Virus record (IMG/VR): IMGVR_UViG_3300020477_000037
Location: 1 to 52,535 of that record
DNA: 52,535 nucleotides
From: a virus
Reading direction: 5' to 3' (one strand)
Each line of letters opens with the position of its first letter. Positions within the stretch are counted from its first letter, which is position 1. Under the pieces are notes generated by a model that had not been told where the DNA came from, ran no database searches, and worked only from the letters and a program-made list of their open reading frames with translations. Shown here in pieces: positions 16,886 through 23,275 of the stretch. The translations under genes and the position numbers were made by a program.

Positions 16886-17492
16886 CCTACTGTCTTTCAG
16901 GGAATCTCCTGAGAACTTTATATTTTCTGGGGTTCTATTAACTCGTGATGAAAGAGATCCTGACAGCCCAGTAAAAGCATTTTGTGATAAGGACTATTTA
17001 AAAGCTACACTAAAAGCGATTCATGAGTCAAAGATAATTTTTATCCCCAAGTCTAGACAGGTTCAATGCACTTGGTTGGTATGTGCTTATTGTTTATGGC
17101 TTGGGATGTTCCGTCCCCACCAAATGATATTCGTACAGAGTAAGAAGGAAGAAGACTCTGCCAACCTCGTATTCAACCAGAAGTGGACTAAAGGAAGAAT
17201 CTCTTTTATGTACCATCATCTTCCTGATTGGCTTAAAGTTGCCTGTCCGGCTGAAGGAGCTTACGCTAAACTCAATTTCGACAATGGCTCCATGATTTGG
17301 GGAGTGCCGGAGGGTGGAGATGTTGTCCGGCAATATACTGTCAGCCTACTCTTTGCTGATGAGGCAGGGTTTCAGCCTGAGTTTGAGAACGCCTACCAAA
17401 GTTGTAAACCTATGAGCCAAAAGATTGTAGCTGTAAGCTCTGCTTGCAGTAGTACTTACTTTGCACAGATTGTTCAATCTGCAAATGAGTAA
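16764..17492 (+). CDS. Large terminase, ATPase half (separate gene, ends before the nuclease domain)
   Basis: A 242-residue protein with only the N-terminal motor domain. It has an atypical Walker A (PKSRQVQCTW, 95-104; the usual G-K is Q-C, with the conserved KSRQ lysine kept), QSKKEEDSANLVF, Walker B SLLFADEAGF (194-203) and coupling motif AVSSACSS (223-230). It then stops exactly where the linker to the nuclease would begin; that linker opens the separate gene at 13858. It powers DNA translocation into the head through the portal. The assigned ATG lies deep in the small terminase gene and lacks a clear ribosome site, so the true start could be a later TTG. A terminator follows within 100 bases, so nothing is missing downstream. 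Confidence 0.85.
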   Translation: MKKSQAPSLERLRALLQNPIIQGKISELPHQEILKIERQISLLSFRESPENFIFSGVLLTRDERDPDSPVKAFCDKDYLKATLKAIHESKIIFIPKSRQVQCTWLVCAYCLWLGMFRPHQMIFVQSKKEEDSANLVFNQKWTKGRISFMYHHLPDWLKVACPAEGAYAKLNFDNGSMIWGVPEGGDVVRQYTVSLLFADEAGFQPEFENAYQSCKPMSQKIVAVSSACSSTYFAQIVQSANE

Positions 17493-17582
17493 ATCCCCTA
17501 GTCTTTGACACAAAATATTGTAACCCTAAAAGAAATTGAGTTGATCAATCACTCGTAAACCATTAGGTTTATATTTTAAGAC

Positions 17583-17600
17583 AGGGTCACCAGACCTTTT
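17583..17600 (+). terminator. Rho-independent terminator ending the late block
   Basis: Hairpin AGGGTC-ACCA-GACCT followed by TTTTC lies in the 118-base gap between the converging gene blocks, 91 bases after the terminase ATPase stop. A weaker hairpin AAACC-ATTA-GGTTT at 17557-17570 precedes it. The first serves the rightward block; leftward transcripts could use either only weakly. Nothing else is visible in the gap. Confidence 0.55.
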
Positions 17601-17610
17601 CGGGGAACCT

Positions 17611-18078
17611 TTATTGAAATTTATTTAATTGATTTTCAGGAACGAAGTATGCCGGTGGTCTACCATTTCCTTTATCGGTAAACTCACCAACATTCCTAGC
17701 ATCCTCTCCTGAAATCCACCCAACTATATTAAAGTTTGGTGTTCTACCTTTCACTAAAACAAAACGATATTCTACTGGGGTATCAGGTCTAACGATCAGC
17801 CCATTATTTTTATTAGTTGTTTTTATTTCTACAGGATTTCCGTTAATTATAAAATCTGGATGTCCCATTTTATTAACAGAGCCATCCCAATATATACCTT
17901 TAAACTTAGCAAAAGCTAATTCACCACAAGCACCCTGTATATTATCCTCCCAAGTATGTCCCTTATACCCATACGCATCCTTCATATTTTTACGCATAGA
18001 TTCAATGCACCGAAGGACTCCTATTTCAGATGCCATCTTTACTTCATACCAAGTTAGTTTAATAATAATCTCTGCCAA
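17611..18078 (-). CDS. PD-(D/E)XK-type nuclease-like protein, 155 aa
   Basis: Signature residues are a helix with GELAFAKFKG followed by HPDFIINGNPVEIKTT, giving the E...PD...ExK order of PD-(D/E)XK nucleases, and a later GWISGEDARN...RPPAYFVPENQL tail that I recall from a widespread phage family. It probably acts in recombination, junction processing or host DNA degradation. The start is TTG at 18078 with GGAG ten bases upstream; LTWYEVKMA in the extension looks conserved for the family. It overlaps the preceding lipoprotein gene and is the last gene of the leftward block. Confidence 0.65.
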   Translation of the reverse strand: MAEIIIKLTWYEVKMASEIGVLRCIESMRKNMKDAYGYKGHTWEDNIQGACGELAFAKFKGIYWDGSVNKMGHPDFIINGNPVEIKTTNKNNGLIVRPDTPVEYRFVLVKGRTPNFNIVGWISGEDARNVGEFTDKGNGRPPAYFVPENQLNKFQ

Positions 18079-18371
18079 TAATAAAATTCTCCATCTCTAT
18101 TATTTTTTTTATATTCAGTATCCTCGTTAAGTTCTTCAGTATCCTCTTCTTCTATTTCTTCTTCCCAATCCTCTCCCATCTCCTCTTCCATTTGTTTTTC
18201 AAATAAAGCGTCTGCTTCTAATGCTTTTTCTACTTTATATTCATCAATCTTATCTTGCATATGGTTGGTTGCAAGGCCACCCATTAAACCACCTAATGCG
18301 TTGGCGATTAAACCTTCACCTAATCCACCGCACCCCCCAAGTAAAAACAATAAAGGTATTAATTTTATCAT
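18054..18371 (-). CDS. Small lipoprotein with glycine-rich segment and acidic tail
   Basis: A signal peptide with lipobox LLGGC (Cys at residue 14) is followed by a Gly-rich stretch (GLGEGLIANALGGLMGGLA) resembling a glycine zipper that may self-associate in membrane, then a strongly Glu-rich region of about 50 residues. AGGAG precedes the ATG. Envelope localisation is well supported by sequence; function (superinfection exclusion, envelope remodelling) is unknown. Confidence 0.6.
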   Translation of the reverse strand: MIKLIPLLFLLGGCGGLGEGLIANALGGLMGGLATNHMQDKIDEYKVEKALEADALFEKQMEEEMGEDWEEEIEEEDTEELNEDTEYKKNNRDGEFYYWQRLLLN

Positions 18372-18418
18372 GATATGCTCCTATAAGGACACAGAATGGA
18401 CTATTTCATGTCCGGTTT

Positions 18419-18658
18419 TTACTGCCTCTTGTTATCTATACCAGTAAATTCTAAAGCCAAACCAGAAACAGATGCTCCTACAGATAATCTAAGCTCAATT
18501 ATTGCCCCCGCAATACCAATCCTAGCATTTATATTTTGCAAAGGATTTATCCCTAGAGACTCTAATTGTTTTCTATATAAATCCATAGTGGTTCGCTGTT
18601 TTGAATTCGCTGTTTTATCAAAAGATATAAACGTAGAATGCTCTTCATGTTCAGGCAT
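18419..18658 (-). CDS. Hypothetical protein, 79 aa
   Basis: GGAG lies upstream of the ATG and the start overlaps the stop of the LPP20-type gene, so the two are coupled. The N-terminal half is polar and helical (TTMDLYRKQLESLGINPLQN); the C-terminal half is hydrophobic and Gly/Ala-rich (ARIGIAGAIIELRLSVGASV). No family recognised. Confidence 0.5.
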   Translation of the reverse strand: MPEHEEHSTFISFDKTANSKQRTTMDLYRKQLESLGINPLQNINARIGIAGAIIELRLSVGASVSGLALEFTGIDNKRQ

Positions 18659-19269
18659 TAAAAGCTCCCTAATTTATAAGAAATATGATTCTTTCTTTCA
18701 TCCCAATGCTTTGAGATTTCTTCTTCCATTTCCTTATGAAGTTTATCCGCACGTTTTCTAACCCTCTGTTTGATATCTTCAGATAGGGTAAGATAACTTG
18801 ACAAACTTTTCTTAACCTTATCCAGATCGAGTTTAGCTAAAGAGAACAACTCATTCCTTTGAGGATGCTCCCAATGATCAATAACAACAACACCATGATG
18901 CATTGAGTTTGTAAAAGTTTTCATAACTGTTTCGCTTAATTGTTCCTCCTCTGAATTCATAAAGTCTCTAGCTGTAGTACTACCCATATAATCTTTTAAT
19001 AAAGACCTTGTATAAAATTCTATAACTTTAGCGAGATCGTTTCTAGCTCTATCATCTGCGACAATCCTTTGCAGAGAGAAATTTCGGATACCAGAAGCGG
19101 AGCCAATCCCGTAGAACACCTTACCTTCTTCATCGGAAAAGGCTCCACTACCTTTCATTACCCAATCGGGAGGGCTAACAGATTGGAGTAACGGAGCGAC
19201 CCTCTGTGTCTCCTGAGTTGTCGAGCATGACGTTAGAACCAGAAGTAAAATGCCTAATATGGTTCTCAT
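18658..19269 (-). CDS. LPP20-family lipoprotein
   Basis: A 203-residue protein with signal peptide and lipobox LTSC (Cys15). The body matches the pattern of bacterial LPP20-type lipoproteins: PPDWVMKGSG, VFYGIGSASGIRNFSLQRIV, DDRARNDLAKVIEFYTRS, a Ser/Glu-rich region, then VIDHWEHP and LFSLAKLDLD. Cellular members are outer-membrane-associated proteins of unclear function. GAGGATAACG precedes the ATG. Carriage of this bacterial envelope protein by a phage suggests acquisition from a host; its codon use looks like its neighbours, so not very recent. Confidence 0.75.
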   Translation of the reverse strand: MRTILGILLLVLTSCSTTQETQRVAPLLQSVSPPDWVMKGSGAFSDEEGKVFYGIGSASGIRNFSLQRIVADDRARNDLAKVIEFYTRSLLKDYMGSTTARDFMNSEEEQLSETVMKTFTNSMHHGVVVIDHWEHPQRNELFSLAKLDLDKVKKSLSSYLTLSEDIKQRVRKRADKLHKEMEEEISKHWDERKNHISYKLGSF

Positions 19270-19474
19270 CGTTATCCTCTACATTAGGGTTAATATCTAT
19301 ACAATTATCATGTCCATCAAATGCATAAGACGGATGGTCTGTTACCCTTGTATGAATTTTCACCGCCTTATCAATCAAGTCTTCTGGGAATTGTGTTAGA
19401 ACAATATACAAAAGACCACCAGAAAATACAAATGCAATAGCAAGCGGGGCTAGGAACTTCTTATAGCTAACCAT
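19175..19474 (-). CDS. Single-span membrane protein, 99 aa
   Basis: ATG 19474 overlaps the previous gene's stop and is preferred over a TTG six codons earlier. One membrane segment (KFLAPLAIAFVFSGGLLYIV) is followed by a polar, Asp/His/Asn-rich domain with two Cys. It overlaps the LPP20 gene start by 95 bases in another frame, unusually deep for this genome, so the C-terminal third is less certain. No family recognised. Confidence 0.45.
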   Translation of the reverse strand: MVSYKKFLAPLAIAFVFSGGLLYIVLTQFPEDLIDKAVKIHTRVTDHPSYAFDGHDNCIDINPNVEDNDENHIRHFTSGSNVMLDNSGDTEGRSVTPIC

Positions 19475-19694
19475 CAAAGCCACCAGTATCAAATGCTTCT
19501 AATGCCTCAATATTTTCTTTGGCCTGTGCTATACCAGAGATATGTTTATGTGCTTCTTCTGTATAATTCGTATGTTCTCCAATACCTACAGGATTGTTTG
19601 TAAGAATTTCCAACGCTAAATTGTGTTCTTTTATTTCAGATTTATATCTCTGTAATAAAGCGTGATAAAAAGTTTTACTATATTTACCAACCAT
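19467..19694 (-). CDS. Hypothetical helical protein, 75 aa
   Basis: Preceded by AGGAGT. Charged and helical (KTFYHALLQRYKSEIKEHNL; AQAKENIEALEAF), with no Cys, signal or membrane segment. Its stop overlaps the next gene's ATG by eight bases. The heptad-like spacing suggests a helical hairpin or small coiled coil. Function unknown. Confidence 0.5.
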   Translation of the reverse strand: MVGKYSKTFYHALLQRYKSEIKEHNLALEILTNNPVGIGEHTNYTEEAHKHISGIAQAKENIEALEAFDTGGFDG

Positions 19695-19708
19695 AATAAT
19701 ACTCCTTC

Positions 19709-19879
19709 CTAGTGATTAGGATTTGGTTCTATTTGATCATCACGGCCCTCATAATATGGAGGCGTACCACCAACATGGATATTATTTTTTTCTTGAACAA
19801 TATCCATCTCTTCTGCCGGCGTACCAAATAAAATAAAGAATAAAAAATAAACACTTACTGTAATTTCAATAATTCCCAT
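19709..19879 (-). CDS. Small membrane-anchored protein, 56 aa
   Basis: AGGAGTTTATT precedes ATG 19879. The N-terminal 20 residues are hydrophobic (GIIEITVSVYFLFFILFG); the rest is polar, acidic and Pro-rich (HVGGTPPYYEGRDDQIEPNP). It is tightly spaced to the next gene (14 bases) and preceded by a potentially structured leader (19922-19989). Function unknown. Confidence 0.5.
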   Translation of the reverse strand: MGIIEITVSVYFLFFILFGTPAEEMDIVQEKNNIHVGGTPPYYEGRDDQIEPNPNH

Positions 19880-19921
19880 AATAAACTCCTGTAATTATTA
19901 TATTGTTTTTATGAAGCCAAA

Positions 19922-19989
19922 GGTCTACCTGAGAATGTCAGGGAGGAGGAGGCCGGATGATGGCACAAACCTAACAGCCCAAGTAGACC
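19922..19989 (-). ncRNA. Potential structured RNA element in the leader of the 19879 gene
   Basis: In the 122-base gap between two leftward genes, GGTCTAC (19922-19928) pairs perfectly with GTAGACC (19983-19989) and encloses a hairpin CCTGA-GAATG-TCAGG (19928-19942) and a possible GCC/GGC hairpin (19952-19964): a three-way-junction layout. It matches no riboswitch class I know. It could be a small RNA, an attenuator or a processing site. Confidence 0.3.
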
Positions 19990-20001
19990 AATAGCAAAAT
20001 G

Positions 20002-20202
20002 TTATTGACTTACTTGCACATCATTATTAGTTGTTCTTACTTCTTCAATTAATGTTTGCAATGCATCTACTTGTTTTTGAGTTGCATTGCGTTTACCAGT
20101 AAGATTACGCCATATCCTAGAGAACTGAGTATTACCGGCAACGAGTTGTTCTTTTTCCATACCTTTGTAATTAATTGGGATGTTTACAAACCGGAATTCC
20201 AT
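20002..20202 (-). CDS. Hypothetical protein, 66 aa
   Basis: ATG 20202 has GAAAGG seven to eight bases upstream; an in-frame ATG at 20217 adds five residues and overlaps the stop of the small frame before it (TAATG). The protein is polar and helical, with a Trp-Arg cluster (SRIWRNLTGKRNATQKQVDA) suggestive of nucleic-acid binding, but no domain is recognisable. Confidence 0.5.
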   Translation of the reverse strand: MEFRFVNIPINYKGMEKEQLVAGNTQFSRIWRNLTGKRNATQKQVDALQTLIEEVRTTNNDVQVSQ

Positions 20203-20216
20203 TGGCTTACCTTTCA

Positions 20217-20324
20217 TTAGAGTTTAATAAATCGGCTTTTACCACTAAAAGCAATGGTGACTAGGTTGTATATTCTGATGGAGAACGCATAACCAACACG
20301 TTGGACAGACCCGTAGTAATCCAT
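20217..20324 (-). CDS. Possible small protein, 35 aa
   Basis: The frame from ATG 20324 has GGGGA eight bases upstream and ends with a TAATG overlap onto an in-frame ATG of the next gene. The peptide (starts MDYYGSVQRVGYAFSIRIYN) is basic with aromatic and hydrophobic residues. Small size makes it uncertain; the coupling is the main support. The rest of the 20203-20383 gap shows only a CCAAC/GTTGG dyad and no other gene. Confidence 0.35.
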   Translation of the reverse strand: MDYYGSVQRVGYAFSIRIYNLVTIAFSGKSRFIKL

Positions 20325-20383
20325 TTTACATCCCCACTAGCCGGAAGGTAGATGCAAAAACCTGCCCACTTTCGCACCGTCAA

Positions 20384-20767
20384 CTAGAAATCAAAGTCTT
20401 TCTTTTTCTTACCACTTCCGTTCTCCCCAGACCCATTGGCACGTTCCGCAAACTGAACCTTATTCGCCCTGATCTGGACTTTCTGATTAGTCTGACCGTC
20501 CTTCTCCCACCTTTGTTGCTCAAGCTCTCCGTAGACAAGGACTTTCACTCCCTTAGTTAAACGGTTCATAACATTAGATGAATATTCTTTATCCATCCAC
20601 CAATCCACATCCAAATAATGTGGCTTACTCACCCACTCTCCAGTCTTATCCTTATAGCTTTTGTTGTGACCGATAGAAAACTTAGCGACAATATTCTTAC
20701 CGATCTCTTTTGATTCAGCATCTCTGGTTAAGTTGCCGGACAGCCTTACTTCATTAACATTAAACAT
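20384..20767 (-). CDS. ssb: Single-stranded DNA-binding protein
   Basis: A 127-residue OB-fold protein with typical SSB order: NEVRLSGNLTRDAESKEIG, IVAKFSIGHNKSY, HYLDVDWW, GVKVLVYGELEQQRWEKDGQ, then a disordered Gly/Ser/Asn/Lys linker and acidic tip DFDF corresponding to the partner-binding SSB tail. ATG 20767 follows GAGAGGAAAG and is chosen over a TTG six codons earlier. It lies beside the ERF annealing protein, so it protects ssDNA during replication and recombination. Confidence 0.85.
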   Translation of the reverse strand: MFNVNEVRLSGNLTRDAESKEIGKNIVAKFSIGHNKSYKDKTGEWVSKPHYLDVDWWMDKEYSSNVMNRLTKGVKVLVYGELEQQRWEKDGQTNQKVQIRANKVQFAERANGSGENGSGKKKKDFDF

Positions 20768-20781
20768 AATAATCTTTCCTC

Positions 20782-21666
20782 TCAATTAATAATGTTATAG
20801 ATTTTATCCACCATTACTTCAGACCATTCAGACGTTTTCATTTGTGCGTATATCTTAATTTTTTCTAAAGCTTCATCTGGTGGCGGTGAATTTGGGTTAT
20901 CCTCGTCAATCCTATAGGCTTGCTCTACGAGCTTACTTTTCACCAAGTCAGGTGAGTCTTGAGAGTTTCCTATGTACGTCCTAATTGCTTCTAACTTATC
21001 CCCCCTTGCTTTCTTAAAACCATTTTCTTTTACAGGTCTTTGGGTTCCTGTATCACCATTCTGGAAATCGTTAAAGTCTGTATCTTCTCCAGTTGGCAGA
21101 ACAAACTTCTTTAGGTAGGCATACTTAATTGCGTAGGATACAGCCTTCCCTATTCCTTTATCGTTTTTATCCCAACCATAACCATAGGAATAAACTGTAT
21201 CTGTGTCGGAAGGGTTGTCAGCATTAATAAATTTAACGCCAACCTTAACAACGGACATAATGTAACCCTTGTCCATTTGTTTTATATCATGGTCTTCTAT
21301 GGACGGTGAAACAGTAATCCCGGCATCAACCATAGCCCCATGTAATACATTAGCGACAGCATCATGGCTTGCAAAACTGTAACCCATTTGGTGTTTAGCA
21401 TCTTCAGCAACACCCCTAACCTTATCCATGACCTGTAATATTTTTTGCTGAAGATTTGGGCTTGATATTTTCCCCTCTAAAACAAGATCATCTTCTATAG
21501 CATCTAACCTAGCTTGTAAAACAGGGATTGTTTCATATGAATTTTTAAACAACGTAAGCGAATCTAATAATTTTTGAAAATTAACCTTTTGTTCTTTACT
21601 TAAAAGCAATGGCTCTAATTCTTCCTGTGTTTCTTCCTCTACTACCTCTTTCTTTTTTCTACCCAT
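20782..21666 (-). CDS. ERF-family single-strand annealing recombinase
   Basis: A 294-residue protein from ATG 21666 (AAGGA seven bases upstream). The ERF core is seen in MGYSFASHDAVANVLHGAMV, an AGITV strand, and the hallmark DKGIGKAVSYAIKYAYLKKF followed by PTGEDTDFND. These proteins anneal complementary strands in phage recombination. The N-terminus is Lys/Glu-rich; the C-terminal region is linker-like. With SSB and the YqaJ-type exonuclease in the same block it forms a Red-like recombination module. Confidence 0.8.
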   Translation of the reverse strand: MGRKKKEVVEEETQEELEPLLLSKEQKVNFQKLLDSLTLFKNSYETIPVLQARLDAIEDDLVLEGKISSPNLQQKILQVMDKVRGVAEDAKHQMGYSFASHDAVANVLHGAMVDAGITVSPSIEDHDIKQMDKGYIMSVVKVGVKFINADNPSDTDTVYSYGYGWDKNDKGIGKAVSYAIKYAYLKKFVLPTGEDTDFNDFQNGDTGTQRPVKENGFKKARGDKLEAIRTYIGNSQDSPDLVKSKLVEQAYRIDEDNPNSPPPDEALEKIKIYAQMKTSEWSEVMVDKIYNIIN

Positions 21667-21764
21667 CGGCAAGTCCTTTATAATATTGTTAATAATTTAA
21701 TAGTTTTTTGATTACGATATAACCCTCCCATTAAAGATTTCAACTGCATAAGCAACAATCGGCT

Positions 21765-22214
21765 CTAATCCTTTTTTTTTAATTCCACAAAATCATTCTT
21801 AGGGATCTTGTATGTTAATCCACTTGGTATTACATATAAATCTTTTAGCGGTTCTGTAATTTTTACATATCTGTAAGGCTTGCTCCCAACTATAACGCAT
21901 GGTAAGGAATTAAGATGGTAATTAATATTTTCGCCAATCCTATGGGACAACCAGTACTCTGCCATCGTATCTTTTTGTTCAAAGAATTCGTTATCATAAA
22001 GAAAATACTGAGAAACCTTTCCATTTTTAATCCCCACACCCTCTAAAAAACAATCTTGGTTAGAGAATATAGTCCCGCCCCACATATATAACTTAATTTC
22101 AAAGTTAGGGAATCTATCGCTGAACTCTTTAAAACATTTCAGTCCATTCTTTCTGACAGATTCATTGGATACTGGGCTGAAGTCTACATTCGTTGTATTA
22201 TTTTTTGAAGTCAT
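21765..22214 (-). CDS. Hypothetical protein, 149 aa
   Basis: Lies between the exonuclease (overlapping its end by 17 bases) and the ERF gene. A mixed alpha/beta soluble protein with strand-like stretches (NFEIKLYMWGGTIF, LPCVIVGSKPYRYVKI, LYVIPSGLTYKIP). No motif recognised; co-expression suggests a replication or recombination accessory. About 100 bases after its stop are non-coding. Confidence 0.5.
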   Translation of the reverse strand: MTSKNNTTNVDFSPVSNESVRKNGLKCFKEFSDRFPNFEIKLYMWGGTIFSNQDCFLEGVGIKNGKVSQYFLYDNEFFEQKDTMAEYWLSHRIGENINYHLNSLPCVIVGSKPYRYVKITEPLKDLYVIPSGLTYKIPKNDFVELKKKD

Positions 22215-23271
22215 ATCCTAATCGCTCATTTAACCTAATCTCATGATCTTCCCAACTGATGTTGTTACGAAACTGCTTCCATCCTTTTGGGACATTAGTA
22301 TACTTCTCTTTAGTTTTTTCGGAATACCCCGCCTCATTAGCGAGTCCCTGCCAATCAATTCTTGGCTTTGGTTTAACCGTTGACCAATTTACTAATACCT
22401 TATCACCGGGGTTCTTTAGCTTGGTGACTTTTTCTTTAAGCATTTGTGCTTTGATGAGGGCTTCATGTTCCCTTGCGAGTTTCTCATGTCTCTTAACCTC
22501 ATCGTTATGATATCTATTCTTGCATAAATGAAAGTAAAAGTCAAATCCTTTTTCATGTTTTTCATCAAAAACTACTTTATCTGCTTCGATAAATTCTGAT
22601 TGATCTACCTGATCAAGTAGTTCTAGGTCAATCTTATCTCCACTTGGGTCAGGCGGGACATCATACTGAACTCTTTCCCAAAAGCTTAACTCAGCCTCTA
22701 GCAATCTATCCTTATCTTCTTTTGTAACCTTTATTTTAAAACTTTTAAAATCATTTACTCCTATTAATGCAAGGACATACCAATCATTTATGCCGGTGAC
22801 ATTAGCATAGTGGACTACCTGCCAATAATAATAATTAGGCACTCCATTTCTCCAGTCATCATATCTCTGTGAAGTTTTTACTTCAACTCCATACTCAGCC
22901 TTATTAACAAGTTTCCATGCGTTCTCGATGCCACCATGTATTTTATATTTTTTATATAGATCCTCATCGTAGCAAACCAACCCATCAATATGGGCGTGGA
23001 TAAAGCTATGCTCTGGATGCACTAAAGTATCCTCAACATCACAAACAAAATCCCCCGTTTTCTCTTGGTGAAATTTCTTAACCAACGGCTCTTGTTCTGT
23101 ACCCCACCACATACGATCCATCGCTTGTTCATTAAAACTTCTTTCAACCTTACCTGTATACCATTGGTGTAAATATAAAGGAGATTCCCAAGGGTTTACT
23201 TTCATAATCTTTGAGGCATCCGTTCCTCCAATTGACTTCTTTTTTAATTCCAATTGTTCTGGTGTTAGCAT
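22198..23271 (-). CDS. YqaJ-type phage exonuclease (RecB-like nuclease)
   Basis: A 357-residue protein with the YqaJ/lambda-exonuclease-like order: SIGGTDASKIMKVNPWESPL, a conserved WWGTEQEPLVKKFHQEKTG helix, HPEHSFIHAHIDGLV with the catalytic Asp, then GVEVKTS (ExK) and a YYYWQVVHYANVTG helix. It should digest double-strand ends to expose ssDNA for the ERF protein. A Lys-rich C-terminal 140 residues is extra. The stop of the primase-helicase gene lies four bases upstream. Confidence 0.8.
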   Translation of the reverse strand: MLTPEQLELKKKSIGGTDASKIMKVNPWESPLYLHQWYTGKVERSFNEQAMDRMWWGTEQEPLVKKFHQEKTGDFVCDVEDTLVHPEHSFIHAHIDGLVCYDEDLYKKYKIHGGIENAWKLVNKAEYGVEVKTSQRYDDWRNGVPNYYYWQVVHYANVTGINDWYVLALIGVNDFKSFKIKVTKEDKDRLLEAELSFWERVQYDVPPDPSGDKIDLELLDQVDQSEFIEADKVVFDEKHEKGFDFYFHLCKNRYHNDEVKRHEKLAREHEALIKAQMLKEKVTKLKNPGDKVLVNWSTVKPKPRIDWQGLANEAGYSEKTKEKYTNVPKGWKQFRNNISWEDHEIRLNERLGYDFKK

Positions 23272-23275
23272 GGTC

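Noticed and set aside
17493-17610. Intron or intein joining the terminase halves by trans-splicing
   Set aside because: No group I core, intein motif or splice-like extension is seen at the end of the ATPase half or the start of the nuclease half; the latter has its own coupled ATG. A terminator fills the gap.
18265-18761. Plus-strand frames opposite the lipoprotein genes
   Set aside because: They lack ribosome sites and are antisense to genes with clear lipoboxes and coupled starts.
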